A stretch of 64,000 nt of DNA from Solimonas sp. K1W22B-7 (GCF_003428335.1 NZ_CP031704.1:4340001-4404000); one strand, 5' to 3'. Positions 22,901-31,573 are shown, counted from the stretch's first letter. Notes: generated by a model not told the origin, from the letters alone. Translations and numbers: made by a program.

Positions 22901-23004
22901 GCCGCGGCGATCAGCACCAGTGCCGACAGGGCGAAGCCCGCCCAGAGCGCCCGCATGGTCCGCTGGCGCCCCCGGTCTGTCTCCTGCGGCGGCATGGAAT
23001 TCAA
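19933..23004 (-). CDS. Membrane PAS-GGDEF protein with degenerate EAL domain
   Basis: 1023 residues. An N-terminal TM helix (about 19-35), an extracytoplasmic sensor region and a second TM (about 176-193, GLLGLLLLGGFALLLY) lead to three PAS domains (about 235-355, 368-480, 491-610). A GGDEF domain follows (motif RLGGDEF near 683). Its active site and upstream I-site (RSTD, five residues before GGDEF) are intact, so diguanylate cyclase activity with product inhibition is likely. The C-terminal EAL-type domain (about 795-1020) has lost the E-A-L signature (AALLRYDW) and later metal ligands, so phosphodiesterase activity is unlikely. It follows the DUF3613 gene by 40 bases, making it the probable last gene of the Tad transcript. 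Confidence 0.93.
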   Translation of the reverse strand: MNSMPPQETDRGRQRTMRALWAGFALSALVLIAAAWQWGHAEQLRRSQELAAVAGELQNLGEQLRAWPADRGLRQSLGELLAHPRLGYARFDLRDGKGAVLLQLGRYDALDLPLPRPLREALRSGIYRVSSYPGELVLRDHDGAWRGLLQLRLLKSRRQLHDPVIRTMQGAARMQGLLGLLLLGGFALLLYRQARPVPDWSSRLLPADTPPRPRARRGDGQPDPYAAGVRQRVGRALDGLAYGLILVARDGRIVYTNDTAEQLTGWLRADVQGRLVYTVFRTLGEDGIPEVTPAEACIRDGQDLPPQARALRARNGETRPIEVMSCLLRDHDGVVDGAAMLFRDMSVAIRQNDELRRQARLSQGVVDHLDEGLLTTDPAGVVRFANARAQRMFGYSRDEMAGVTVTKLMPVPFLNTPGVRIGDYIGARPAAHLPKVVGWRKDATTFPVELWVQPMSVDDSSGLVVIIRDITERLRGENLASRLGRLLDSAMEEIYIFDAQTLYFLEVNRGAQRNLGYGLDQLSMMTPLQISEDLDAAMFQSYLGRLRGGDTGHLSYRCRHRRADGSSYPVEVRLNFSREEEPPVFMAIVADISERQAAEERLHQLAHFDALTGLPNRTVLKDRLDQALLAASRNARLVGVFFIDLDRFKPINDRHGHEVGDRVLRAVAERLKQGLRSTDTVARLGGDEFVIVAQGLRTREDAGRLAQKLLDSFQAPLQLDELSLPVTPSIGIALYPLVETDTEGLLRYADSAMYQAKQAGRARYHLFEADLAPERRRRLELQREVHTAIALNQFRARLQPVMAARGSAVTAALLRYDWQHSRHGVIGEDEAALAAQQAGVRADLELWGVYRACELLSEAERVGAAMPPLLVEISAFQLRTADFGLYVADLIDRFRIAPSQLILALRVPDGETLLLHDAAQALVRRGLRFGLHAGAVATSVPEGAPLLCLLEVSAALLVAGQGELPALARQHGMELLVRDVDEPAQAAALVEAGVGHLGGEALLPPQDLADFLLRLQQHPLQPL

Positions 23005-23044
23005 GCGCTAGGACCGCGACTCCGCGGGGGCCGGGATTGCCGCC

Positions 23045-23314
23045 TTACTGGCCGCTGCCACCGCCCGACACGAAGGTCTGACGCGGCAGGTACAGGGGGA
23101 TCGGATGGTCGAAGCTCTTCAGGTAGCGCTGATAGACGTGCTCGGCGACCTCGCCTTCGGTGGTCGGCGGTGTCGCGACCGAGGCGGAGCCGCTGGTCTG
23201 CAGCTGCACCCAGGCGCGGGTTTCGTCGCCCGGCTGGGGCGTGGCTGCCGCCTCGTCCGCCGCCTGCGCCAGGGGGGCGGCCAGCGCCAGGATGATGATG
23301 GACAGTTTCCTCAT
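23045..23314 (-). CDS. DUF3613 family protein of the Tad locus
   Basis: 89 residues with a signal peptide (about 1-18, IILALAAPLAQA). The mature part contains AWVQLQTSGSASV and EVAEHVYQRYLKSFDHPIP, which I recognise as the DUF3613 pattern found in Tad loci of gamma- and betaproteobacteria. It is presumably periplasmic and its function is unknown. The ATG overlaps the tadD stop as ATGA, so it is coupled to the pilus operon. Confidence 0.8.
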   Translation of the reverse strand: MRKLSIIILALAAPLAQAADEAAATPQPGDETRAWVQLQTSGSASVATPPTTEGEVAEHVYQRYLKSFDHPIPLYLPRQTFVSGGGSGQ

Positions 23315-24057
23315 GGGGCACCTCGGTTCATCGCAATACGGGTGGACAGGTCCTGCGCCTGCTTGCGCAGTTTCGCCAGGGCCTGGGCGCTGACGTCGCC
23401 AGCTTCGGCCACTTTCTTCACGCCGGCTTCGTCGCGCGTGAGGATCAGCAGCAGGATCAGGTTGTTGCGCGCCTTGAGCGAATTGCGGTCGAGTTCGACG
23501 GCAGTGGCGATCTCGGGCAGCGCCTCGCGGTAGCGCCCGGCCGACATCAGGGCGTAGCCCAGGTCGCTGCGCATCTCGGCGCTGGTCGGTTCGCGCTGCA
23601 CCGCCTCGCGCAGGAATTGTGTCGCCACCGGCAGGTTGGTGCCGGCGTGCAGCAGACCCAGGCCGCGGTAGGCCTGGGCCGCGTAGTCGCCACGCAGCAG
23701 GCCGCGATACAGCTTGTCGGCCTCCACCGTGCGTCCCAGGTGGCGCTGCGCCTCGCCCTCCAGGAAACGCAATTCGGCGCTGTCCTGCCGGCCGCGCTGC
23801 TGCTGGATGTGTGCCAGCGCCGCGTAGTACTGCTCCTGCTGCAGCATGCCGCGGATCAGTTCGGTGACCACCGCGGCGCTGTTCTTCTCGTTGGCCTCGG
23901 CCAGCGGCTCGTCCTCGCGTACCGGCGCCGCAGCGGCGGCAGCGCTGGAAGGGCGCATGCCCGTCGCGGGGGCATCGCCGCCGTCCAGCGTCGCGCAGCC
24001 GGCCAGCGGCAACAGCAGGCAGGCCAGCAGCAGCGCCAGCGGCCGGTCACTTCGCAT
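23311..24057 (-). CDS. tadD: TadD-like TPR lipoprotein
   Basis: 248 residues. A lipoprotein signal with lipobox LAGC (about 15-18, LLLACLLLPLAGC) is followed by TPR repeats from about 75 (YYAALAHIQQQRGRQD, AYRGLGLLHAGTNLP, LGYALMSAGRYREAL). TadD is the pilotin-like TPR lipoprotein that helps assemble the Tad secretin. The start at 24057 lies 11 bases inside the end of tadC. A start seven codons upstream would spoil the signal peptide. Confidence 0.9.
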   Translation of the reverse strand: MRSDRPLALLLACLLLPLAGCATLDGGDAPATGMRPSSAAAAAAPVREDEPLAEANEKNSAAVVTELIRGMLQQEQYYAALAHIQQQRGRQDSAELRFLEGEAQRHLGRTVEADKLYRGLLRGDYAAQAYRGLGLLHAGTNLPVATQFLREAVQREPTSAEMRSDLGYALMSAGRYREALPEIATAVELDRNSLKARNNLILLLILTRDEAGVKKVAEAGDVSAQALAKLRKQAQDLSTRIAMNRGAP

Positions 24058-24985
24058 TGATGTCGCCCAGGGCACGGATGATCGCCGAGAACGCCGGACC
24101 GGCGACGAAGATCAGCAGCGACGGGAAGAAGAACAGCACCATGACCACGGTCATGCGGCCGGAGATCAGGTTGACCTTCTCGCGCGCATCCAGCGTGCGC
24201 CGCTCCTCGATCACCGACAGCACCTCCATCAGCGGCTGGCGGATCTCGCCACCGTAGCGGTCCACCTGGCGCAGCACGCCCAGCACGCTGGTCAGGTCCG
24301 GCACCTCCATCAGGTCGGCCAGCGACTTGAGGGTCTCGGCGGTGTCGCTGCCGGCCTCCAGCTGGCGCAGCAGCAGCTCGAACTCCTTGCCCAGCTCCGG
24401 CAGCACGCCGCGGCTGTCGCGCACCAGGCTGGCGAAAGCCTGGCGGGTCGACAGGCCGGCGTCGAACAGCAGCGCCAGCATGTGGATGAACAGCAGCACC
24501 TCGTTCTTGATGCGCTCGCGGCGACCATTGGCGGCACTGCGCAGCATCCAGCGCGGGATCAGGAACGAGAAGGCCGCGCAGCCGAAGCCGACGAAGGCCG
24601 TGTACATGACCTTGTTCTTGTCCGGACCGAACAGCCAGTACGCCAGTACCACACCGGCCAACAGCAGCGGCAGCACGGTCTGGAAGGCGTACCACATCAT
24701 GCGCGCGCTGGAACTGCGCCAGCCGGCCTGCAGCAGCAGCCTGGCCGACTCGCCATGCTCGTCCACCATGCTTTCCAGCGTCTTGCCGCTGCGCACCATG
24801 GCGGTCAGCAGCGGACGCTCGTTCTGGGGATCGAACTCGTCAGGCACCACCGCCGTCGGCGTCAGGCGCTGGCGCACCCGGCGCTCGTCGCGCGAGTAGC
24901 TGGTCAGCATCACCACGGCGACGATCGCCAGCACCGCGATGATGATCGCCCCGGCGACGATGCCGGCAAAAAGTCCCGGGCTCAT
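24047..24985 (-). CDS. tadC: Tad inner-membrane platform protein TadC
   Basis: 312 residues, type II secretion F domain. An N-terminal TM (about 7-28) is followed by a central TM pair (about 105-150) and a C-terminal hydrophobic segment (VMVLFFFPSLLIFVAGPAF). The T2SF core is seen in FIHMLALLFDAGLSTRQAFA and LRQVDRYGGEIRQPL. With TadB it forms the inner-membrane platform that couples the TadA ATPase to Flp polymerisation. It overlaps tadD by 11 bases and is overlapped ATGA-wise by tadB, so the genes are tightly coupled. Confidence 0.95.
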   Translation of the reverse strand: MSPGLFAGIVAGAIIIAVLAIVAVVMLTSYSRDERRVRQRLTPTAVVPDEFDPQNERPLLTAMVRSGKTLESMVDEHGESARLLLQAGWRSSSARMMWYAFQTVLPLLLAGVVLAYWLFGPDKNKVMYTAFVGFGCAAFSFLIPRWMLRSAANGRRERIKNEVLLFIHMLALLFDAGLSTRQAFASLVRDSRGVLPELGKEFELLLRQLEAGSDTAETLKSLADLMEVPDLTSVLGVLRQVDRYGGEIRQPLMEVLSVIEERRTLDAREKVNLISGRMTVVMVLFFFPSLLIFVAGPAFSAIIRALGDINAK

Positions 24986-25923
24986 TGCTCACCCTCCACC
25001 GACTTGAGCATGCGGAAGATCACGCCGATGCCGCAGATCTGCCACACCACCGTGCCGATCAGCACGCCGCGTCCGGCGGGCTCCGACCACCACTGGGCGT
25101 AGTAGCCGGGGTTGCGGACCACGATGAACAGCACCAGCAGCGTCGGGATGATGCACAGCACCAGCGCCGAAAAGCGGGTCTCCGCGGTCAGCGCCCGCAG
25201 CTCGCGCGCAGCCATGTCGCGGCGGCGGATGGCCTGGATCAGGCTGCGCAGGATGCTGCGCAGGCTGCCGCCGAACTTGCGGTTGACCGAGGCCGCCAGC
25301 GCCAGCACGCGCAGGTCGCGGATCTGGTGGATTTCCGCGGCGTCCTGCAGCACGGCCTCGATCGGTGCGCCCAGGCGCACCTGGCGACCCACAGACATGA
25401 ACAGCGGACGGATCGGGTCGGGACTCTCGCGGGCTGCGGCGGCAAAGGACTCTTCCAGCGTGTTGCCGGCCGACAGCACGCGGATCGCCGACTCCAGGAA
25501 GTCCGGCAGCTGCTCCACGATCTTGCGGCGCCGCGCCGCAGCGCGGCGGGTCAGGAACAGCCAGCCGAACAGCAGCAGCACGGCGATGATGATCAGGCCG
25601 GCAAACACGCCGAAGGCGATCAGCGCCACCGGCAGCAGCAGTGTCAGCACCAGCAGGATGCGCGCCACCGTCGGCGGCTCCAGCTCGACGCCGGTCTGCC
25701 AGATCAGGCGGCAGGCCCAGCGCAGGATCGGGTTGGTGATCTGCTTGGCGCTGCTGAGGCTGGCGACCACCGCGGCATCGATGGCGTCGGCACCGCCGCC
25801 GGCGGCGCGCAGGCGCAGTTGCACCTCGTCATGCTTCTCGCGCTGGCCGGCGCGGATGAACAGCAGGATCGCACCCACCACCAGGGCCAGGGCCACCAGG
25901 AATACCAGGACAGAGGCGCTCAT
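24982..25923 (-). CDS. tadB: Tad inner-membrane platform protein TadB
   Basis: 313 residues, paralogous with TadC. It has an N-terminal TM (about 3-23), a central hydrophobic pair (about 85-125), the T2SF core (SAIRVLSAGNTLEESFAAAA, then GSLRSILRSLIQAI) and a C-terminal TM pair. It forms the platform with TadC in the inner membrane. Its stop overlaps the tadC start (ATGA) and its start overlaps the tadA stop (ATGA), so the three genes read as one coupled block. Confidence 0.95.
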   Translation of the reverse strand: MSASVLVFLVALALVVGAILLFIRAGQREKHDEVQLRLRAAGGGADAIDAAVVASLSSAKQITNPILRWACRLIWQTGVELEPPTVARILLVLTLLLPVALIAFGVFAGLIIIAVLLLFGWLFLTRRAAARRRKIVEQLPDFLESAIRVLSAGNTLEESFAAAARESPDPIRPLFMSVGRQVRLGAPIEAVLQDAAEIHQIRDLRVLALAASVNRKFGGSLRSILRSLIQAIRRRDMAARELRALTAETRFSALVLCIIPTLLVLFIVVRNPGYYAQWWSEPAGRGVLIGTVVWQICGIGVIFRMLKSVEGEQ

Positions 25924-27140
25924 GACATCGACCCCCGCAGGTCCTGGTGCTGCTTGCTGTCGACGTCGTAGCGGAACAGCTCGCGCGTGAGCAGGTCATG
26001 TCCCTTGGCGCCGATGATCTCGGTCACCGACATCAGCCTGCGCTCGCCGGTGGGCAGACGCGACACCTGCACCAGCAGCTGGATCGCCGAAGCGACCTGG
26101 CCGCGGAAGGTGATTTCCGAGCCGTTGTAGCCGGCGAACCCCGCCAGCAGTTCCAGGCGATGGATCGCATCGCGCGTGCTGTTGGCGTGGATCGTGGTCA
26201 TGGAGCCGTCATGGCCGGTGTTCATGGCCTGCAGCATGTCCAGCACCTCGTCGCCGCGGACCTCGCCGACGATGATGCGGTCCGGTCGCATGCGCAGGGC
26301 ATTGCGTACCAGGTCGCGCGCGGTCACCGCACGCTCGCCCTCGAGGTTGGGCGGCCGCGTCTCCAGGCGCACCACGTGCTCGTGCTTGAGCCGCAACTCG
26401 GCGGCGTCCTCGATCGTCAGGATGCGCTCGCCCGGCGGAATCCACTGCGACAGCAGGTTCAGGAAGGTGGTCTTGCCCGAGCCGGTGCCGCCGACGACGA
26501 TCAGGTTGGCACGCTTCTCGACGCGGAACTTGAGGTAGTCCAGTTCCTCGCGGGTGCAGCTGCCGCTGCGGATCAGGTCATCCGACGACAGCGCGCTCTT
26601 GCGGAACTTGCGGATCGAGATGCAGGGGCCGTCCAGCGCGATCGGCGGGATGATGGCATTGACGCGCGAGCCATCCGGCAGGCGCGCATCGACCATCGGG
26701 TTGGACTCATCCACGCGGCGCCCGATCGGCGCCAGGATGCGCTGGATCACGCGCACCACGTGGGCATTGTTGAAGAAGCGCACCGGCGCCACCTGCAGGC
26801 GGCCCTCGCGCTCCACGAACACGGTATTCGGGCCGTTGACGACGATGTCGTTGACGCCATCGTCCTCGACCAGGCTCTGGATCGGACCGAAGCCCATCAG
26901 CTCGTCCTTGGCATCCTTGGCCAGCGCCTCGGACTCGCGCTGGTTCACCGGCAGGCGCTGCTCCACGACGTAGCGCCGCATCTGCTCGGTGACGAAGCGT
27001 TCCACCTGCGACGGACCCCACTGGTCGATATCGAGGTTGCGCTCCTCGATCTGCGCGATCAGGTGACGATGAAAGCTGTTCTTGAGCTGCTGGTACTGGT
27101 CCGACAGGCGGAAGCGGGCAATGGAGGGGTCGCTGCTCAT
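25920..27140 (-). CDS. tadA: Tad pilus assembly ATPase TadA/CpaF
   Basis: 406 residues of the type II/IV secretion ATPase family (CpaF branch). Walker A is [13 protein letters not shown] (about 220-232). The Asp/His boxes and Walker B region are in [19 protein letters not shown] and [15 protein letters not shown], then [12 protein letters not shown]. The N-terminal domain carries the usual [21 protein letters not shown]. It powers Flp pilus extension and probably retraction. The start at 27140 ([10 protein letters not shown]) is chosen over an upstream Arg-rich extension. It lies 16 bases downstream of tadZ. Confidence 0.97.
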   Translation of the reverse strand: MSSDPSIARFRLSDQYQQLKNSFHRHLIAQIEERNLDIDQWGPSQVERFVTEQMRRYVVEQRLPVNQRESEALAKDAKDELMGFGPIQSLVEDDGVNDIVVNGPNTVFVEREGRLQVAPVRFFNNAHVVRVIQRILAPIGRRVDESNPMVDARLPDGSRVNAIIPPIALDGPCISIRKFRKSALSSDDLIRSGSCTREELDYLKFRVEKRANLIVVGGTGSGKTTFLNLLSQWIPPGERILTIEDAAELRLKHEHVVRLETRPPNLEGERAVTARDLVRNALRMRPDRIIVGEVRGDEVLDMLQAMNTGHDGSMTTIHANSTRDAIHRLELLAGFAGYNGSEITFRGQVASAIQLLVQVSRLPTGERRLMSVTEIIGAKGHDLLTRELFRYDVDSKQHQDLRGSMS

Positions 27141-27156
27141 CGGATGCGATCCCGTC

Positions 27157-28344
27157 TCAGCTGAACATCTTCTTGAGCAGCCCGCGCGCCGCCGGCGCCG
27201 CCGCACCGGCGCCGCTCAGCACTGCCTGGGCCACCGCGCGCATGTCCTCGCAGAACGGATCCTTGGGCGCCATCGCGAACATCGGCTCGCCGGCGTTCAT
27301 CGCCTGGATGCGCAGGCCGACGTTGCCGGCCAGGGTGCCGAGCAGGGGAATGTCCAGCAGCTCCGCCAGGTTTTCCGGCTCCAGGCCGACGCGGCGATGA
27401 TAGTTGTCCACCACCAGGGCGGCGCGGTCCAGCGGGCAGTCGTCCAGGCGCAGTGCGCGCAGCAGGTACTTGGTGTGGCGCGAGCTGATGATCGACTGGT
27501 TGGTCAGCAGCAGGCAGCGGTCGGCCAGGCCGACGATGCCGGTCAGTCCGTCCACCGGCGTCAGGCCGTCCACCGCGACCACGATCGCGGCAAACAGGCC
27601 GCGCAGCACCTGCAGCAGCTTGATCAGCTCGTCCATGTTGATCTGCGGGCGACCCACCAGGTCCTCCGGCAGGCTCAGCACGAAGATACCGCTGGCATGC
27701 CGCGCAAAGGCGGTATCCACCAGGGTCTGGTCGCAGCGATAGACGTCGTTGATCGCGTCCAGCACGCTGTAGGACTGGTTGATGTTGAGGAAGATCGTGC
27801 CCGCGCCGGGCGGCGTGGCGATGTCCACCAGCAGCACGCGCTCGCCGGAGGGCTGCTGCTGCTGCGCCGCCAGCGCCAGGTGCGCCGCCACGAAGGCGGT
27901 GTCGCCGCTGGAATTGGCCGACAGCACCGGGAACACCCGGCCCTGCTTCTGCTGGGTCTTGGTGACGGTGGTGTTGCGGCGCAGCAGCTTGCCCATCAGC
28001 GCGGCGACATTGGCCTCGTCGCGGCGCAGCACGAAGAAGTCGCGCGCGCCGGCACGCATCGCCGCCAGCACGATATCGGGATTGCTCTCGGCGCCCAGGC
28101 CCGCGGCCGGCACCTCGGGCATGCGCTCCAGCAGGCGCTCGACCATGCCGACACGCAGGTCGACGTTGGAGGCGTCGAACTGGAAGAACACGATGTCGGT
28201 GCGCCCCAGCATCTGCAGGCGCTCGATCAGGTCATCGGCATCCAGCGGCCGCAGCAGCGAGAAATCGGTGTTCTGGCCGGCGGCGTTCTGCAGCCAGCTG
28301 ACATAGACGGGATCGTCGGCGACGACGACGGCCTGGGTTTTCAT
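27157..28344 (-). CDS. tadZ: Tad localisation protein TadZ/CpaE, P-loop degenerate
   Basis: 395 residues. The N-terminal receiver-like domain (about 1-125) lacks a normal phospho-acceptor cluster. A MinD/ParA-like domain follows (about 135-370). The Walker A position reads VLSANSSGDTAFVAAH, lacking the Gly-Lys-Thr/Ser of active P-loops, so ATP hydrolysis is doubtful, as in TadZ proteins that work mainly as polar markers. Later MinD-type elements remain (VLLVDIATPPGAGTI, then LLLTNQSIISSRHTKYLL). It presumably positions the Tad machine at a cell pole. Confidence 0.9.
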   Translation of the reverse strand: MKTQAVVVADDPVYVSWLQNAAGQNTDFSLLRPLDADDLIERLQMLGRTDIVFFQFDASNVDLRVGMVERLLERMPEVPAAGLGAESNPDIVLAAMRAGARDFFVLRRDEANVAALMGKLLRRNTTVTKTQQKQGRVFPVLSANSSGDTAFVAAHLALAAQQQQPSGERVLLVDIATPPGAGTIFLNINQSYSVLDAINDVYRCDQTLVDTAFARHASGIFVLSLPEDLVGRPQINMDELIKLLQVLRGLFAAIVVAVDGLTPVDGLTGIVGLADRCLLLTNQSIISSRHTKYLLRALRLDDCPLDRAALVVDNYHRRVGLEPENLAELLDIPLLGTLAGNVGLRIQAMNAGEPMFAMAPKDPFCEDMRAVAQAVLSGAGAAAPAARGLLKKMFS

Positions 28345-28356
28345 GGCGCGCGCCCT

Positions 28357-29694
28357 TTAGCGGCCGAAACCGGAATCGTACTCGCCGGTCTCCTCGAAGA
28401 TCGCCTGGCCGGCGGTCGGCCGGTAGCTGTCGTACTTCGAACCCGGCAGCGGCGGCAGTGCCGCGCCCCTGGCCAGCGGACGCACCAGGTGCGGCGTCAC
28501 CAGCATGATCAGTTCCTTCTCCTCGCGGCTGAGCTCGGAAGAGCGGAAGAAGGCGCCCAGCACCGGGATCTGGCCGAGCCAGGGCACCTTGTCGACGTTG
28601 TTGCGCAGGTTGCTGCTGACCAGGCCGGAAATCACGAAGCTCTCGCCGTCGCCCAGTTCGATCGTGGTATCGGTGCGGCGCACCAGCAGCGACGGCACGG
28701 CCACGCCGCTGGAGCGGATGGCATTGGTGAAATCCAGGTCGCTGACCTCGGGCGCCACCTTCAGCGAGATGCGGTTGCGCGCCAGCACGGTGGGCGTCAG
28801 CGCCAGGCGGATACCGAATTCCTTGTAGGTCACCGTGATGCCGCCCGATGTCGAGCCGCTCTGCAGCACCGGGATCGGGAACTCGCCACCCACCAGGTAG
28901 CTGGCGGTCTGGCCGGAGGTGGCCATCAGGCTCGGCTCGGCCAGCGTGCGCGCCAGGCCCTTGCCTTCGAGGATGCTGAGCAGGCCGATCAGGCCCTTGT
29001 TGGGGTTGCCCACCACGATGTTGAAGGCACTGCGCAGGGGCGCGAAGCCGGAGGTGCTGCTGAAGGTCACGCCGTTGCCGTCGGCGCTTTCGATGCCGTC
29101 GAAGGAGCCCGGCACGCCGATGCCCGCAGCGGTATTGGCCGCGTTCTTGAAGACGTTGAGGCCGAACTTGTGCGCCGTGGTGCGGTTGACCTCGGCGATC
29201 TTGACCTCGGTCAGCACCTGCGTCTCCAGCTGGATGCTGCTGCCGTCGGCGATCTCGCCGTCCTTGGGCACGGCCGCCGCGGCTTTGGCGCGGCGATGCG
29301 CGGCGAGGTTCGGCAGCTTGCCCTGGATGCCCATGCCCTGGGTCACCTGTGCCTGCGCCAGTTCGGGATCGGCCGCCACCGACTTGCTGGCCGGATAGGT
29401 CTTGGGCACCACGCGGATGCGGTAGCTGACCGTGCCGCCGCCACTCTTCCACAGCGTCACGCCGGTCACGCCGATCTTCTTGCCGTTGACCAGCACGTCG
29501 CGGGTCCCGCCCATCGCCACATCGGCGATCGCCGGGTCGCCGGTAGCGACGCGCGCCACCGCGGTGCTGCTATGAATGATCTTGTGGAAGCCCTGCTCCA
29601 CATCGATCCAGGGCGCCGAAGATTCGGCCGCCTGCAGCGCCGAAGTGAACAGCACCAGCATGCCCGCCAACCATCCCAGAACGTTCTTTTTCAT
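28357..29694 (-). CDS. rcpA: Tad secretin RcpA/CpaC
   Basis: 445 residues. It forms the outer-membrane channel for the Flp pilus. The signal peptide is about 1-22. The N-terminal domain has the pilus-secretin pattern (AIADVAMGGTRDVLVNGKK), and the C-terminal secretin domain shows GGEFPIPV and KVPWLGQIPVLGAFFRS (about 385-400). The RcpB-type partner is not obvious, and TadD may serve as pilotin. It lies 11 bases after rcpC and 12 bases before tadZ. Confidence 0.95.
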   Translation of the reverse strand: MKKNVLGWLAGMLVLFTSALQAAESSAPWIDVEQGFHKIIHSSTAVARVATGDPAIADVAMGGTRDVLVNGKKIGVTGVTLWKSGGGTVSYRIRVVPKTYPASKSVAADPELAQAQVTQGMGIQGKLPNLAAHRRAKAAAAVPKDGEIADGSSIQLETQVLTEVKIAEVNRTTAHKFGLNVFKNAANTAAGIGVPGSFDGIESADGNGVTFSSTSGFAPLRSAFNIVVGNPNKGLIGLLSILEGKGLARTLAEPSLMATSGQTASYLVGGEFPIPVLQSGSTSGGITVTYKEFGIRLALTPTVLARNRISLKVAPEVSDLDFTNAIRSSGVAVPSLLVRRTDTTIELGDGESFVISGLVSSNLRNNVDKVPWLGQIPVLGAFFRSSELSREEKELIMLVTPHLVRPLARGAALPPLPGSKYDSYRPTAGQAIFEETGEYDSGFGR

Positions 29695-29705
29695 TGCCTG
29701 CGTCC

Positions 29706-30620
29706 TTATTGCACCACAATAACCGCAGAGTCGGCGCCGCGGATGATCTGCACCTTGGGCCCGGTGGGCGTCACCTCCGGCGGAGGTGTGACCGTGCCCG
29801 GCTTGGCCAGCTGCCGCAGGCTGATCTGGCGGCTGCGCTCGCGCTCCGCCGCCTTGGCCGCCGCGTCGTCCAGCGGCAGGCCGCTGTCCGCGGTGATCGT
29901 CGCGGTGGCGCCGTCGGGCTTGACGCCGTTCAGGGCCAGGCGCAGTTCGCCGGCGCTGGCGCCGAGCATCAGCCTGGTGATATCGCGATCGGCCACCGCC
30001 AGCACCGCCGTGCGCTGGCGCGAGCTGGCGCGGCTCTTCTTTTCCTTGGGATCGTCTTCGGCGCCCTCGGGCCGGTCGATCACCTGTTCCTGGTAGGCCA
30101 GCACACGCACGCCTTCCAGCAGAACGCGGGCCTGCTCGTCGTTGATGCTCTGGCCGCCGCGCAGGAACAGCATCACGTCGACCACGTCGCCCGGACGGAT
30201 GAACCCGCCCACGGCAATGACGTCGGTGACTTCGACGGACACCGCCTTGTAGCCTTCCGGGATCGCGCGGGCCAGGAGGCTGCTCTCATTGAAGTAGCGG
30301 CCGGTCACCGGGGCGCCGGCGTCGATGTCGATCAGCGGCACCTTGTCGACCACCTGGTCGATCGAGGTGTAGGGATCCTTCGGCACGATGGTCACCGGCA
30401 CCAGGGCCACGGCATCGCGCGCAATCGGCTTGTAGGCCAGCAGCGGCTTGACCGCCACCACCGCCAGGGTCTGCTTGACCTGCTGGCGCTCCGCCTCGGC
30501 CTTCTGCGCCTGCTCCGCCTTCTCCGCGAAGCTGCGGCTGTAGCGATATCCGATGACGGCGAGCACCGCGGCCAGCAGCACCGCGACCAGCGCGACGATC
30601 TTGAGCGTGTTACTGCTCAT
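29706..30620 (-). CDS. rcpC: Tad pilus periplasmic protein RcpC/CpaB
   Basis: 304 residues. An N-terminal TM or signal anchor (about 7-26) is followed by a SAF-type domain (VAVKPLLAYKPIARDAVALV, about 55-75) and the RcpC/CpaB domain (EVTDVIAVGGFIRPGDVVDV, about 125-145). CpaB proteins are periplasmic and stabilise the secretin. It is followed closely by rcpA and preceded by the tadE-like gene. Confidence 0.93.
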   Translation of the reverse strand: MSSNTLKIVALVAVLLAAVLAVIGYRYSRSFAEKAEQAQKAEAERQQVKQTLAVVAVKPLLAYKPIARDAVALVPVTIVPKDPYTSIDQVVDKVPLIDIDAGAPVTGRYFNESSLLARAIPEGYKAVSVEVTDVIAVGGFIRPGDVVDVMLFLRGGQSINDEQARVLLEGVRVLAYQEQVIDRPEGAEDDPKEKKSRASSRQRTAVLAVADRDITRLMLGASAGELRLALNGVKPDGATATITADSGLPLDDAAAKAAERERSRQISLRQLAKPGTVTPPPEVTPTGPKVQIIRGADSAVIVVQ

Positions 30621-30644
30621 TGAATTCCCCTTTTCAGCAAGCGC

Positions 30645-31118
30645 TTAAGTGTTGTCAGTGTATAGACGCGCGGCGGCAGTTGCCTCCAGTCGCGTCGGCA
30701 TCGGCGGCACCGCCCCGATCCCCGGCATTTCCACCGCCGGGAACAGCCAGCTCGGCGTGGACAGCTGGAACTCGACTTCCACCGTTATCGTATCGTCTTC
30801 GACGTTGCAGGCAGCGCCATCGCAGACCACGACGCGGGCCAGCTGGTTGGCCGGCAGCCAGCGCAGCGTGTCCTTGACTGAATCCACCACGCGCGCCTGG
30901 CGCAGCGCTTCGGCATCCTCGTCGTCCGGATCGACCGACACGGCCGCCTCGGCGCCCTGCTGGGCAGCATAGTTGACCGACTGCTTGAGGAAGAAGACAT
31001 AGCCGTAGACCACCGTTCCGTAGGTCAGCAGGAACAGGATCGGGAAAACCAGGGCGAATTCCATCGCTACCGCGCCCGATTGGCGCAGGAAGCGACCACC
31101 TCGCAGGAACCCTTTCAT
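30645..31118 (-). CDS. tadE: TadE-like minor pseudopilin
   Basis: 157 residues. The prepilin site is LRQSG/AVAMEF: cleavage after Gly, with Glu at +5 and an aromatic at +6, then a hydrophobic helix (ALVFPILFLLTYGTVVYGYVF). This is the TadE/TadF pattern processed by the TadV peptidase. Only one such gene is present, and no TadF or TadG is seen. The start at 31118 (MKGFLRGG) is supported by an ATGA overlap with the prepilin peptidase gene and by GGAG eight bases upstream. An ATG six bases earlier is too close to that site. Confidence 0.9.
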   Translation of the reverse strand: MKGFLRGGRFLRQSGAVAMEFALVFPILFLLTYGTVVYGYVFFLKQSVNYAAQQGAEAAVSVDPDDEDAEALRQARVVDSVKDTLRWLPANQLARVVVCDGAACNVEDDTITVEVEFQLSTPSWLFPAVEMPGIGAVPPMPTRLEATAAARLYTDNT

Positions 31119-31573
31119 AGCCATTTCTCCAATACCGACAGGAAAGGCCCCCCTGCGAGTTCAGCGCAGAAGGCTACGGCGAATGCCGCACCGTTGGGAG
31201 CGCGCGACTTGCGATCGCCCCCGAAAAACTTGATCCAGACCATGCTGATCACACCCACGCCGACGCCGGCGATCAGCAGCATTTCGGCGGCGTGCACCCA
31301 GCCCAGCAGCAGGCCGAGGCAGGCTGCAAACTTCACGTCCCCCGCCCCCATCTTGCCCAGCGCATAACCCGGCAGGTACAGCGCCAGCGCCAATGCAAAA
31401 CCGGCGGCGGAAGAGGCCGGAGTGACCCCGAGCAGGCCGCGGCCGTTTACGGCCAGCGCCAGCACGGCAACCACCAGCACGGGCAGCAGGGCCAGATTGG
31501 GGATGCGGTGGCGGACGAGGTCGTACACCCCGATCGCCAGGGCCCAGGTTCCCAATACCAGCGTTACGATCAT
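31115..31573 (-). CDS. tadV: Prepilin peptidase TadV/CpaA
   Basis: 152 residues, a short type IV leader peptidase lacking the N-methylase domain. The catalytic aspartates are in GVYDLVRHRIPN and KMGAGDVKFAA (the GxGD motif). About four to five TM helices surround them. It cleaves the Flp and TadE leaders at the inner membrane. The 171 bases between it and flp contain a strong hairpin, so its expression may be a reduced share of the flp transcript. Confidence 0.94.
   Translation of the reverse strand: MIVTLVLGTWALAIGVYDLVRHRIPNLALLPVLVVAVLALAVNGRGLLGVTPASSAAGFALALALYLPGYALGKMGAGDVKFAACLGLLLGWVHAAEMLLIAGVGVGVISMVWIKFFGGDRKSRAPNGAAFAVAFCAELAGGPFLSVLEKWL

Noticed and set aside
20017-23295. Open frame of about 1090 codons on the plus strand opposite the PAS-GGDEF gene
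   Set aside because: Antisense to a clear multi-domain protein. It is full of His, Gln, Arg and Ala, with no signal or motif.
27082-30096. Open frame of about 1000 codons on the plus strand opposite tadZ, rcpA and rcpC
   Set aside because: Spans three real minus-strand genes and their gaps with no coherent domain, so it is a composition artefact.
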